In this document: piece after piece, positions 25,321 through 34,219 of the stretch
Position numbering within the stretch: position 1 is the stretch's first letter
Layout of the letters: every line of letters starts with the position of its first letter
Origin: Subtercola vilae
Lineage (GTDB): Bacteria > Actinomycetota > Actinomycetes > Actinomycetales > Microbacteriaceae
Assembly (NCBI RefSeq): GCF_004923255.1
Contig: NZ_QYRT01000023.1
Span: 1-58,865 of the forward strand
Direction of reading: 5' to 3'
Length of the DNA: 58,865 bases
Made by a program: the position numbers and the translations under genes
The notes under the pieces: model-generated
Database searches by the model: none
The model's input: only the letters and a program-made list of their open reading frames with translations
What the model was told of the DNA's origin: nothing

Positions 25321-27384
25321 ATGACGACCATTTCTCCCGCCATTGGCCTCGCCGACGGGCCGACCGACACTGTGCCCAGAGGCGAATACCCCCGCCCCCA
25401 GTTCGATCGAGCGCACAGTTGGCGCTCACTCAACGGTGAGTGGGAGTTTGCGAGGGGAACCGGGCACGTGTTCGACACCACGATTGTGGTTCCTTTCGCC
25501 TGGGAGACACCGGCATCGGGAATCGAAGCCCATTGGCTTGAACGTGCCGTGTATCGCCGACGATTCGCGGTGCCATCCGAATGGCAGGACGAACGGGTGG
25601 TGCTCCACTTTGGCGCGGTGCACCACGAGGCGAGCGTCAGTGTTGACGGAGTGCTCGTCGGCACGCATGTCGGGGGCTCGACGCACTTCGAGATCGACAT
25701 CACGAACGCCTTGTCGGGCGATATCGACCATGAGGTGAGGGTTGAGGTCTACGCGCCTGTCGACAAGAGAAATATTGTGCACGGCAAACAACGCAGCATG
25801 CCCCGCGACGACTACGACAGTTGCGCCTTCACTCCCTCGAGCGGCATCTGGCAGCCCGTCTGGTTGGAGTGCAGGCCCGAAACGTTCTTGGACGCACTCG
25901 TGCTCACCCCCACCGCAGATCTGACAGGCCTGCAGGTAACAGGGCGCGTTCGCGGCGAGCACAGTGCCACCGCCGTGGTTGAGATCTCGATCGACTCGGT
26001 CGACACCGATACGGCCTCGACGCCTGTCTCGATCAGCGCCGCTGCGCTGGCGGAGGGCTACGTGATCACCGTTACACAGCCGCGGCTGTGGAGCCCCAGC
26101 GACCCCTACCTGTACCGCGTTCGTGTCGACGTGGCCTCCGACTCGGGAGTCGACCGTGTTGTGAGCAACGCGGGTCTGCGCCGCATCGAGACGCGAGGAA
26201 ACGGTATCTACCTCAATGGGCGGCGAATTTCCCTGCGCGGCGTTCTCGATCAGGGGTACTGGCCCGAGACCGGCATGACAGCACCGACAGATGCGGCCTT
26301 CGTTCGTGACCTCGAGATCGCTCGAGACGCAGGCTTCACGATGGTTCGCAAGCACTTGAAGCTCGAAGACCCTCGGTTCTACCACCACGCGGATCTGGCG
26401 GGCATGCTCGTCTGGGCCGAACCCGCGTCGACGGGTCGGTTCTCGGCGGCGGCGGCACGTTCTTTCGCGGCCCAGATCCGGCCGATGGCCGAGTCACTTG
26501 GCAGCCATCCCAGCATCGTCGTGTGGGGCCTCTACAACGAGGAATGGGGTTTGGATTGGGATCTGCCCAACGACCCCGAAAAACAGGCGGTGGTGCGAGC
26601 GGCATTCGATGAGTTGTCAGGGCTGGATTCATCGCGCCCGATCGTCGACAACTCAGGGTGGACACACCTCGAGACAGGCCTCGTCGACTGGCACATGTAC
26701 GACGAGCACCCCAGCGGCTGGGCGAGAAAAGTGCGCGAGCTCGTCGAGAGCGACGACCCGACATTTCCGGTGGCCGTGGCGGTCGACGTGACGGTCGACA
26801 AGGCTCTGATGATCGGGCGATCGGTGCCGCGAGACGTTCCCTTTCTGAACAGTGAGTTCGGCGGCGGCTGGACATCGCTTGACCGCGGCTGGAATCTGCA
26901 CTGGCAGACTCAGGAGCTTCGCCGCCACGACAGCATCGCAGGCTGGGTCTGGACCGAATTGAACGACATCGAGCACGAGTCGGCGGGCATCGTCGACGCG
27001 TCGAGAACTCTGAAAGATGACGGCGGCAGGCCTGCGCGTTACGCGAATGCCGAAACCACCCCCGTCTTCGACATCGTGCCCGTGGCGCCGGGCCGCGACA
27101 TCGTCGCCCACGACGGGCGTGTGACGTTCGGCGTCGCGGTTTCACATCACGGTGCCGACGACCTCGACGTCGACGTCTTCATTGCGTGGGGGCCTGTCTT
27201 CGGACTCGAAGCCGAGTCGACCGAGCTGCGGTCGGGTCGCGTGGTAGCTCAGCCGTTCATCCTCAGTGACGCCGTCACCATCGAGACCGCCCTCCCCGAC
27301 CCGGGCGACGCCAGACGCCTGCACGTCATTCTGCGATCAGAGGGCGCGGAGGTGGGCCGAGGCCTCATTGATGTCGTGCGCTAG
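25321..27384 (+). CDS. glycoside hydrolase family 2 (beta-galactosidase/glucuronidase-like)
   Basis: A 687-residue cytoplasmic glycosidase (no signal peptide). N-terminal jelly roll with SLNGEWEFA and WYRR-like LERAVYRRRF, an immunoglobulin-like middle domain ending LWSPSDPYLYRVRV, then the TIM barrel with GNGIYLNGRRISLRGVLDQGY. The acid/base pair is Asn406-Glu407 in GLYNEEWG and the nucleophile is Glu512 in LNSEFGG, in correct order and spacing. The start has GAGGAAC upstream. GH2 members cleave beta-galactosides, beta-mannosides, beta-glucuronides or alpha-L-arabinopyranosides; which applies is open. It probably digests oligosaccharides brought in by the importer at 28536-31850 and is under the same LacI operator. 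Confidence 0.9.
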   Translation: MTTISPAIGLADGPTDTVPRGEYPRPQFDRAHSWRSLNGEWEFARGTGHVFDTTIVVPFAWETPASGIEAHWLERAVYRRRFAVPSEWQDERVVLHFGAVHHEASVSVDGVLVGTHVGGSTHFEIDITNALSGDIDHEVRVEVYAPVDKRNIVHGKQRSMPRDDYDSCAFTPSSGIWQPVWLECRPETFLDALVLTPTADLTGLQVTGRVRGEHSATAVVEISIDSVDTDTASTPVSISAAALAEGYVITVTQPRLWSPSDPYLYRVRVDVASDSGVDRVVSNAGLRRIETRGNGIYLNGRRISLRGVLDQGYWPETGMTAPTDAAFVRDLEIARDAGFTMVRKHLKLEDPRFYHHADLAGMLVWAEPASTGRFSAAAARSFAAQIRPMAESLGSHPSIVVWGLYNEEWGLDWDLPNDPEKQAVVRAAFDELSGLDSSRPIVDNSGWTHLETGLVDWHMYDEHPSGWARKVRELVESDDPTFPVAVAVDVTVDKALMIGRSVPRDVPFLNSEFGGGWTSLDRGWNLHWQTQELRRHDSIAGWVWTELNDIEHESAGIVDASRTLKDDGGRPARYANAETTPVFDIVPVAPGRDIVAHDGRVTFGVAVSHHGADDLDVDVFIAWGPVFGLEAESTELRSGRVVAQPFILSDAVTIETALPDPGDARRLHVILRSEGAEVGRGLIDVVR

Positions 27385-28430
27385 GTCGCCCGGCCCACAG
27401 TGCTCTCGCGAATGACCAACGAGTGGCCTGCCTGCAGCTCTACGGCCGCAGCAGGCCCTCCGTCTTTCCCTGCTTCCCCGAGGTGCCGCATGATGCTCTC
27501 GACAGCGAGGCGTGCAATGCGTGCCCGGTCAGGCGCAATGGTCGTGAGCGACGGTGTCTGGTAACGACCAGCCTCTATATCGTCGAAGCCGACCACCGCT
27601 ATGTCTTCTGGCACTCGAAGTCCGGCATCGAGAATGGTGCGAATGGCACCCATCGCAACGAGGTCGTTGAAGCAGAAGACTCCATCCGGTGGCCCTCCGG
27701 GCTGCTCGAGCAACTGTTTCATAGCCTCGGCGCCGTCTGAGAAGTGAAATTTCTGCCGAGGGATGACCCGTGCCGGATCGGGCTCAAGACCACGGTTTCG
27801 ATGGGCCAACACGAACCCGGCGGTTCGGAGTTGAGCCGTCTCACCCGTCTCATAGGGTTGATCACCGATTGCGGCCAACCGCGTACGGCCAATCGAGAAC
27901 AGATGCTCTGTCGCGAGGCGAGCAGCTTCGACGTTGTCGATCGACACGTGATCGTGCGTACTGTCGGCCACGCGCTCACCGAGGAGAACCAGCGGCCTGG
28001 CCGGGTCGAACGCGGGCAGGTCGTCGCGCGTCAGAGCGAGGGGGCTCAGAATCACTCCGTCGAACAGAGCGGCTCCACCGTCTCGATGAAGAAGTTCTCT
28101 CTCTCGGTCTGGTTCGCCGTCGGTCTGATCGATGACAACGGTGTACCCGTACTCGCGCGCGACCGTCACGACGCTCCGCGCCAGTTCGGCGAAGTACGGT
28201 ACATCGAGTTCCGGAACAACCAAAGCGATGAGCCCGCTTCGCCCGCTCTTGAGGCCTCTGGCCAGCACATTCGGCCGGTACGAGAGCGCCTTCACCGCCT
28301 CTTCTACGCGGGCGCGTTTCTCGTTCGACACGGCCGCATAGCCGTTCACGACGTTCGACACGGTGCGAATCGAGACGCCGGCTCGTGCCGCAACATCCCG
28401 AAGTCGGGCGGGTGCCACTGAACCGGTCAT
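27381..28430 (-). CDS. LacI-family repressor of locus 1
   Basis: A 349-residue regulator with the N-terminal helix-turn-helix LRDVAARAGVSIRTVSNVVNG and hinge YRPNVLARGLKSGRSGLIA, followed by a periplasmic-binding-like sensor domain with FDGVILSP, GDQPYETGETAQLR and VPEDIAVVGFDD. The ATG at 28430 is chosen because GAGGTGAC lies just upstream; a TTG 15 bases earlier is less likely. It probably binds TTGCAACGATGCAA-type sites, three of which flank the glycosidase and importer genes nearby, and releases them when it binds a sugar. It is convergent with GH2 (4-bp overlap) and lies just downstream of the importer operon. Confidence 0.92.
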   Translation of the reverse strand: MTGSVAPARLRDVAARAGVSIRTVSNVVNGYAAVSNEKRARVEEAVKALSYRPNVLARGLKSGRSGLIALVVPELDVPYFAELARSVVTVAREYGYTVVIDQTDGEPDRERELLHRDGGAALFDGVILSPLALTRDDLPAFDPARPLVLLGERVADSTHDHVSIDNVEAARLATEHLFSIGRTRLAAIGDQPYETGETAQLRTAGFVLAHRNRGLEPDPARVIPRQKFHFSDGAEAMKQLLEQPGGPPDGVFCFNDLVAMGAIRTILDAGLRVPEDIAVVGFDDIEAGRYQTPSLTTIAPDRARIARLAVESIMRHLGEAGKDGGPAAAVELQAGHSLVIRESTVGRAT

Positions 28431-28535
28431 GCTGTCACCTCGCAATGGTTGGGCTCGGCCGCCCTACAGCGACGCCGAAAGGTCATCCCCGTAGTATCCC
28501 GCACCCGAGGTCGTGTGCGCTCGGAATGCGCCCTG

Positions 28536-29492
28536 TCACAGCCCTGTCGTGCTTCCTTGCAGCAGGCCCCCACGAAAGTATCGCTCGAGCAGAAGAAAGA
28601 GCGCTATCAAGGGAACGACTGTCACGAGGCCACCGGTGATGAGCACGGGCACCAATTCAGCCTTCGAACCGCTCTGCGACGCCTGCGAAAGCGCAGAAAG
28701 GCCGACCGTCAGGGGGTAGAGGCTGCTCTTGCTGAAGATGACCAACGGTAGAAAGTAGTTGTTCCACACCGCGACGACGGTGATGAGGAGAACAGTCATC
28801 AATCCGGGCATCGAAAGTGGGAGCGCAATGCGCACGAAAATGCCGAGTTCCCCTGCTCCGTCGAGACGGGCAGCCTCAATGAGGTCTTTCGGAACAGAAG
28901 CGTCGATGTAGGTGCGCATCAGATAGATGCCAACGGGCGATACGACGCTCGGGAGGATCATTCCCCACACCGAGTTCACGAGACCCACCTTCGAATACAC
29001 CAGGAACAGAGGCAGCGCGATCGAGGTAATGGGAACGAGAAGAGTCGCCATCACGCCGAAGAACAAGGCATTCGATCCGCGGAACCGATAGCGCGAGAAG
29101 CCGTAGCCCGCGAGAGCAGAGAGAATGGTGGCACCCACCGCTCCTGCGACGGCGTAGAGCAGCGTATTGGCGAGCCACTGCACAAAAACACCGGCGCCGC
29201 TGATGTTCTGCCCGAGCGACGCGATGTTGTCGAAGAGTCGGAACGGCCCCGAGAACCAGAAGCCGAAGCTGGTGTAGATGTCGGCCTGCGATTTGGTTGC
29301 ACTGATGAGCAGCCACAGCAGGGGTGCGAGCACAAAAACGGCGAACAGAGCCGCCAGGATGGTCAGTACCGGGGTTGCCGCGCGCGGCAGGCCGTACAGG
29401 CGGGGATCGATCTGGTCGGCCGCTTGCGAAGCTCTGCGCCGTTGCTTCGTGGGGGTCTGCGGTGACGGGCCAGACTGCCGGATGCTTGTCAT
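28536..29492 (-). CDS. sugar ABC importer permease, MalG type
   Basis: A 318-residue membrane protein with about six helices. The cytoplasmic EAA loop reads DLIEAARLDGAGELGIFVRIALPLS, the ATPase contact site, placed as in MalG-type carbohydrate permeases, with the final LLLERYFRGGLLQGSTTG resembling the usual C-terminus (YFxxGLxxGAxKG). The first ~45 residues are polar and basic. It starts at ATG 29492, overlapping the MalF-type stop by 4 bp. The operon order is binding protein, MalF-type, MalG-type; no ATPase gene is present. Confidence 0.92.
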   Translation of the reverse strand: MTSIRQSGPSPQTPTKQRRRASQAADQIDPRLYGLPRAATPVLTILAALFAVFVLAPLLWLLISATKSQADIYTSFGFWFSGPFRLFDNIASLGQNISGAGVFVQWLANTLLYAVAGAVGATILSALAGYGFSRYRFRGSNALFFGVMATLLVPITSIALPLFLVYSKVGLVNSVWGMILPSVVSPVGIYLMRTYIDASVPKDLIEAARLDGAGELGIFVRIALPLSMPGLMTVLLITVVAVWNNYFLPLVIFSKSSLYPLTVGLSALSQASQSGSKAELVPVLITGGLVTVVPLIALFLLLERYFRGGLLQGSTTGL

Positions 29493-30451
29493 CGGAATTC
29501 TCCGTTTCTCCGGCGCACAAGGAAGCCGCCGACTGAGATGGCACCGATGATCAATGCAAGAATCACCGCTGCGGCCGCGCCGAGCTCATACTGACCGCTT
29601 CCCACCGCTGTGTTGTAGACGAACAGCGAGGGAGTGAAACCGAAAGACACGGCCTGCGGCTGAAAGGCGGCGAGAATCGAGGGCTCGGTGAAGAGCTGCA
29701 GAGCTCCCACCGAGTTCAGAAACGCCAGCATGACGATGGTCGGCATCACCATCGGCAGCTTGATCTTCGTGACGATGGTCCACAGTGACGCCCCCTCCAT
29801 GATCGCCGCTTCGGAAACCTCTCGAGGGATGGATTTCAGCGAAGTGAACAGGATTGTCATGTTGTACCCGGTCCACTCCCAGATCACGATCAGCATGATG
29901 GTCGGTACGATCATGCCGCTTGAAAAGAAATTCACCCCTTTCAAACCCAGACCGCTGAGAATCTCGGCATACGGGCCGAACTGCGGCAGAAGCAGAAACG
30001 ACCACATCACCGACGCCACAACCCCGGGAACCGCGAAGGGCATGAAGAACACCGTGCGGAAGAACTTGCTGCCCCGGATGACCCCCGCGTCGAACAGGGC
30101 GGCGAAGGCAAACGCGAGCGCCAACGTCAACGGAACCTGGATCGCGCCGAAAACAAGAACGCGCAGAACTCCCGACCAGAACTCTGCCGACTGGAACACC
30201 GTCAGATAGTTGTCGAGCCCGCTGAAGCTGCGACCGCCGATGAGTCTGGTGGAGTACAGACTCGACCAGATCGCGTAAACGGTGGGAACGAGCATGAACA
30301 GGCCCAGCATGAGCATGCCGGGTGAGATGAAGGCGATTCCCGACCGGTCGTGCGACCGCCGCTTTCGCGGCATGTGCCGGGCTGGGGGCGCGGCCGGGGC
30401 GGGCGCATCGTGTGAAGCGCCACGCCCCGGGTTCTGCAGTGTCTGTGTCAC
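29489..30451 (-). CDS. sugar ABC importer permease, MalF type
   Basis: A 320-residue permease starting at a GTG 8 bp after the binding-protein stop. A basic N-tail (HMPRKRRSHDRSG) is followed by helix 1 FISPGMLMLGLFMLVPTVYAI, then GRSFSGLDNYLTVFQSAEFW, the usual MalF periplasmic segment, and the EAA loop EVSEAAIMEGASLWTIVTKIKLP. It forms the channel with the MalG-type partner. The EAA loop has Glu-Gly in place of the common Asp-Gly, a mild variation. Confidence 0.92.
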   Translation of the reverse strand: MTQTLQNPGRGASHDAPAPAAPPARHMPRKRRSHDRSGIAFISPGMLMLGLFMLVPTVYAIWSSLYSTRLIGGRSFSGLDNYLTVFQSAEFWSGVLRVLVFGAIQVPLTLALAFAFAALFDAGVIRGSKFFRTVFFMPFAVPGVVASVMWSFLLLPQFGPYAEILSGLGLKGVNFFSSGMIVPTIMLIVIWEWTGYNMTILFTSLKSIPREVSEAAIMEGASLWTIVTKIKLPMVMPTIVMLAFLNSVGALQLFTEPSILAAFQPQAVSFGFTPSLFVYNTAVGSGQYELGAAAAVILALIIGAISVGGFLVRRRNGEFR

Positions 30452-30458
30452 TGGTGCG

Positions 30459-31850
30459 TCACGATCCGGTGACGGTGAAACCCTGGGACTTCGCGTACGT
30501 CGTCATCTGGTCTTGGAAGGTGGCGAAGGCCTGCTGCAGCGTCTGGTCTCCGTTGACGACTCCAGCGAACGTTGAGGTCCACTGCGTGAGCGCAGCCGTC
30601 ATGATCGGCGGCCACTGCGGATTCTCTACACTCTTTGCGGCAGTGGCGAACGTCGAGTTCGGTGTCGTCGATCCCGTGATCGGGAGCGTCTTGTTCTGGA
30701 ACGTGGTGTCGTTGAGCAGGGGAAGGTAGCTGGGGAACGCGCCACCGACGTCGCCGCTCAGAATTTTCCACGAGGCATCAGAACCACCGAACCACTTGAC
30801 GAACTCGGCCGCTTCTGCAGCATGTGGTGTGCCCTTCACCACGGCCAGACTCGAGCCTCCCCAGTTGCCGGAGGCCGTCTGACCGGCCGTCGACTGCGGC
30901 AAGGGGGCCGTGTTCCAATCGCCGATGGTGTTCTTGATGCTCAGTTGCATGCCCACTGGTCCCCAGGCAGGGCTGAGGCGGGCCGCGTTCGCGCCACTGT
31001 CGAGGTTCGACCACTGAGCGGGAGAAAAATCAGCCGCCGTGGTGACTTCTTTGGCTGAAATCAGCTTCTGCCAGTACGCGGCGAATGCCGTCTGCTTCGC
31101 TCCCGTGAAGTTGATCCCGAGATCAGAGCCACCGCTGTAGGTGAAGGGAAAAGCGCCGCTCTGCTGCATGAGAGCGAGCGTCGCCTGCGCATTGGTTGGA
31201 TCGAAGTTGGTGATGGCGACAGTCGGGTCTTTGGCGTGCAGAGTGTCGGCCGCGGCGGCGAAATCATCCCACGTCGCCGGCACCTGAACACCGGCCGCCT
31301 GAAATTGCTTCTGATTGTAGAAAAGCGCAAGTGGCCCAAGGTCGACGGGCATGGCGTACACCGCGGGGCCGCGAGAAACCTGCGACCACGCGACCGGCGC
31401 CGCAGTGGCTTTGACCGAGGCAAGATCGAAGGCCGAGAGGTCGACGAGCGAATTCGTGATCTCGAATGACGGCAACTCGAAGTACTCGATCGTCGCAATG
31501 TCAGGCGTACCACTGCCGGCTTTGAGAGCGTCGGTGAGTTTCGTGTACTCCTGGGCCGATGCGCCTGCGTTTTCAAGTGCGACACAGATATTGGGGTGCG
31601 TCTTGTTGAACTCATCGACGGCGAGGTCGTACCCGGCCGGCCAACCCCAGAATGTCAACTGTGTGGCACCTGAACTACACGAAGCCGTGGTCGTCGACGA
31701 CGGGCTCGCTGCGACAGTGGCCGACGCATCCGAACCGCCGGAGCAGCCAGAAAGAGCGATGACGCTCACGACGGCGGTCACGAGAGGAACAATCTTCAGT
31801 GCACGGGCACGCGGTCGTGGGGGTGTTCTTCTCATTTTCCTCAGGGTCAT
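30459..31850 (-). CDS. sugar-binding lipoprotein of locus 1 importer
   Basis: A 463-residue family 1 solute-binding protein. The signal sequence has many Arg/Pro residues, then LKIVPLVTAVVSVIALSGC with the lipobox LSGC. The mature part shows TQLTFWGWPAGYDLAVDEFNKTHP at its start and DIATIEYFELPSF, then AAEFVKWFGG near the end, all typical for oligosaccharide-binding proteins. I placed the start at ATG 31850, with AGGAC about 8 bases upstream; an in-frame upstream extension to 32033 would read through the operator and promoter. It captures sugar outside the cell for the two permeases that follow, probably the product of the secreted glycosidase. Confidence 0.9.
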   Translation of the reverse strand: MTLRKMRRTPPRPRARALKIVPLVTAVVSVIALSGCSGGSDASATVAASPSSTTTASCSSGATQLTFWGWPAGYDLAVDEFNKTHPNICVALENAGASAQEYTKLTDALKAGSGTPDIATIEYFELPSFEITNSLVDLSAFDLASVKATAAPVAWSQVSRGPAVYAMPVDLGPLALFYNQKQFQAAGVQVPATWDDFAAAADTLHAKDPTVAITNFDPTNAQATLALMQQSGAFPFTYSGGSDLGINFTGAKQTAFAAYWQKLISAKEVTTAADFSPAQWSNLDSGANAARLSPAWGPVGMQLSIKNTIGDWNTAPLPQSTAGQTASGNWGGSSLAVVKGTPHAAEAAEFVKWFGGSDASWKILSGDVGGAFPSYLPLLNDTTFQNKTLPITGSTTPNSTFATAAKSVENPQWPPIMTAALTQWTSTFAGVVNGDQTLQQAFATFQDQMTTYAKSQGFTVTGS

Positions 31851-31909
31851 CGGCTTGTCCTCATCTTCGTTGATAGTCGAGCGCGCCCAGTGCGGGCTGT
31901 GTCGATGTA

Positions 31910-31938
31910 AAGATACGCGACTTTTTGCATCGTTGCAA
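31910..31938 (-). promoter_or_regulatory. predicted promoter of locus 1 importer operon
   Basis: On the minus strand, TTGCAA (31938-31933), a 17-bp spacer and TATCTT (31915-31910) form a good sigma-70-like promoter whose -35 box lies inside the LacI operator. This copies the layout in front of the GH2 gene. Confidence 0.6.
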
Positions 31939-31939
31939 T
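31924..31939. promoter_or_regulatory. LacI-type operator, site 3
   Basis: TTTGCATCGTTGCAAT, matching sites 1 and 2 at 15 of 16 positions once orientation is taken into account. It is 75 bp before the importer's binding-protein start and ties the importer to the same LacI regulon as the two glycosidases. Confidence 0.8.
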
Positions 31940-32054
31940 CCTGAAGTCCAACGTCGACTCTGACATCTCGCAGCGTCTGAATTACAGGCAGCCCCCAGGT
32001 GTTGAAGACGAAGGATGTCTCGTCGACCGACAAACCGGCACCATCGCCACGATG

Positions 32055-33230
32055 CTAGGCAATACTGCGGCGAAGCGCCTCAATGATGTCGGTTCCGCGC
32101 CGGTCCACCGCCTCCATGCGGTTCGTGAGGAATGCGAACCCGATTCTCGATTCCACGTCGCCGAACGCGACCTGACCTCCTGCGCCATCGTGGCCGAGAC
32201 TGGTGTCGCCGAGGTAGCGGCGGGCTTCGGAGTCGAGCTGGAAGCCCATAGCCCACCGCGGCCACGGCCCTGGTACGTCGAAGAAGGGTGCTCCCTGCGA
32301 CTGCACCCGAGTCGCCCGCGCGATCGTCGTGTCGTTCAGAAGGCGAACCCCGTCGGTCTCGACAACCACGGCCGACCAGATTTTGGCGAGGGCATGCGCC
32401 GTGCTCACTCCGCCGGCCCCCGGAATCTGCGCCTCCTGCACATCAGCACGGTTGAAACCCAGATCGGGGCCGACGAGCGAGAGTGGCAGCGCGCCACCGA
32501 GGGTCATGGCGCGTGCAGACCACACAGCACCGCCTGCGTCGAGCTCGGCCTGTTGTTGAGCGACGAGCGCGGCCAGGCTGTCGCCGACGATCATTCTCGC
32601 CACCCTGTCGTGACGACCGACCGGCAACCCGATCCACGCTTCGACACCGAGTGGCTGGGTGACACAGTGTTCGAAGTAGGCACCCGGCAGCATGCCGGTC
32701 ACCCGATGCACGAGCTCCCCGGTCAGCCAGCCGTGCGTGATGGCGTGATAGGCCCAGGCTGTTCCCGGCTCGAACAACGGCTGCTGCTCGGCGAGCAACG
32801 CCGTGGCCCGCTGCCAGTCGAGAATGTCATCGAAGGCCCAGTCCCGGCGTGGCGCCGACAGGCCCGCGCGGTGCGAAATGGCCGCGCTGACGCGAGTGTC
32901 ACCCTTGCCCTCAGCCGCATATTCCGGCCAGTAGTCGGTGACGAGGGCGTCGTAGTCGAGCCGCCCCTCCTGCACGAGGTGGGCGAGCAGAATGGATGCC
33001 AGACCCTTCGTGCTCGAGAAGATGACGCTTGGGGTGTCGAGACTGAACGCACGGCCCGTCGCCCTGTCTGCGACGCCTCCCGCCAGGTCGATCACGAGCC
33101 GCCCGTCACGCCAGATCGAGAGCGCGGCTCCTGTGCCGGTGTCATCGGCTATGGCGCGGTCGAACGCCTCAGCCACCGATTCGTAGCCTGCCTCGACAAA
33201 ACCGTGAGGAGATGCGGATGAATCTGTCAT
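32055..33230 (-). CDS. serine hydrolase, beta-lactamase/EstB-type
   Basis: A 391-residue class C beta-lactamase-fold hydrolase with the nucleophile motif SSTK (Ser72 to Lys75), YHAITHGWL providing the Tyr, and GHDGAGGQVAFGD near the C-terminus in place of the KTG box. This set fits the EstB-like esterases rather than a true beta-lactamase. There is no signal peptide, so it acts in the cytoplasm. The ATG at 33230 follows GGAGAG and overlaps the GH32-like stop by 4 bp, making it the last gene of the locus 2 operon. It may remove acyl groups from an imported, esterified sugar (inference from context). Confidence 0.85.
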   Translation of the reverse strand: MTDSSASPHGFVEAGYESVAEAFDRAIADDTGTGAALSIWRDGRLVIDLAGGVADRATGRAFSLDTPSVIFSSTKGLASILLAHLVQEGRLDYDALVTDYWPEYAAEGKGDTRVSAAISHRAGLSAPRRDWAFDDILDWQRATALLAEQQPLFEPGTAWAYHAITHGWLTGELVHRVTGMLPGAYFEHCVTQPLGVEAWIGLPVGRHDRVARMIVGDSLAALVAQQQAELDAGGAVWSARAMTLGGALPLSLVGPDLGFNRADVQEAQIPGAGGVSTAHALAKIWSAVVVETDGVRLLNDTTIARATRVQSQGAPFFDVPGPWPRWAMGFQLDSEARRYLGDTSLGHDGAGGQVAFGDVESRIGFAFLTNRMEAVDRRGTDIIEALRRSIA

Positions 33231-34216
33231 CGGGTTCTCTCCTGTGCTGTGGCGAGGAGGCGGCCACTCTCGGTGAAGTACAGAGGTCGAGGGTCAGAGA
33301 GCCGGCCGACGAAAGCCCCGTCAAGCCCTTCGTTCTCGAACCCGAGTAGTGCGGCGCCGTTGGCTGTTTGCACGATCCTACCGGCGTAGAGCTCCTCACC
33401 CACCACCAGTTGCGCCCTGTCGAGGTCGACGAGCTCGCCGGTGAACAGCGAGCCACTCACGATCGGTACTGCCCAGATACCGCCCTTCGACCCAGCGCGC
33501 TGCCCGACGAGATGAGCGGAATCGCAGGAGAACACCAGCACCTCGCGCCCCTCGACCACGGCGAGCTGGAGCACTTCGAGGTGGGCGAATCCCGCGCCGG
33601 CGCTGCTGAGGGGCTCGCGGGCCCTCCACGTGGCGAGGTCACCCGAAACGGCGTGACCGATTACTCCGCGATCCAACGAATCGGCCCCGGCGGGCAGCGC
33701 GCGGGCCCTCGCGGTGATGAGCATGTGCCATCCATTGCCGGCCGGGTCGACCTCGATCCACGGGTCGCGCCAGGCCTCCTCCCGCCACGTACCGTCGGCA
33801 AGGGTCTCATACCACGGCAGAGAAGCGCTGAGAGCGGTTTCGGGCTGTTTCAACCAGGTGTGAAGGTCGGTGGATGTCGCGAGCAGAACGGTCTCGATGT
33901 TGGTCGTCTCTGTCGGGGAGAGAAATCGTGAGCCGGTGTAGTACATGCGCCAGACTCCGTCGGGCCCCCGAAAAACGCTGCCGGTCCAGGTGGCAGACTC
34001 ATCGGCGTCGCCTTCTGCGCCGTGACCCAGAACGACACCGCGGTCGGTCCAGTTGATGAAGTCGGTCGAGGTCGCATGGCCGATAGAAGCATTGCGGTGG
34101 CGGAGTTCGGGGTCACCGAGCGAGTGCGGGGCGTGCAGATAGAACAGGTGCACGGTGCCATCGTCGAGTACCGTCCAGAAGTCCCAGACCCAGTGGTGGG
34201 GCAGAGAGAAGGTCAT
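33227..34216 (-). CDS. GH32/GH68-clan glycosidase (fructosidase-like)
   Basis: A 329-residue single-domain five-bladed propeller enzyme. Three acidic sites in the clan order can be picked out: VWDFW with Asp12 as candidate nucleophile, TWTGSVF matching the W-S/T-GS box, WRDPWI for the RDP box, and HLEVLQL for the acid/base E in the EC-like box. It lacks the C-terminal beta-sandwich of classic GH32 enzymes, so it is short (usual 450-550). No signal peptide, so it would act on imported oligosaccharides. It sits 3 bp behind the MalG-type permease and overlaps the serine hydrolase start. A fructose-containing substrate is likely but not certain; GH43-like folds look similar. Confidence 0.78.
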   Translation of the reverse strand: MTFSLPHHWVWDFWTVLDDGTVHLFYLHAPHSLGDPELRHRNASIGHATSTDFINWTDRGVVLGHGAEGDADESATWTGSVFRGPDGVWRMYYTGSRFLSPTETTNIETVLLATSTDLHTWLKQPETALSASLPWYETLADGTWREEAWRDPWIEVDPAGNGWHMLITARARALPAGADSLDRGVIGHAVSGDLATWRAREPLSSAGAGFAHLEVLQLAVVEGREVLVFSCDSAHLVGQRAGSKGGIWAVPIVSGSLFTGELVDLDRAQLVVGEELYAGRIVQTANGAALLGFENEGLDGAFVGRLSDPRPLYFTESGRLLATAQERTR

Positions 34217-34219
34217 CGG

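Noticed and set aside
31851-32033. N-terminal extension of the locus 1 binding lipoprotein
   Set aside because: It would cover the promoter and LacI operator and would put 60 residues before the signal peptide.
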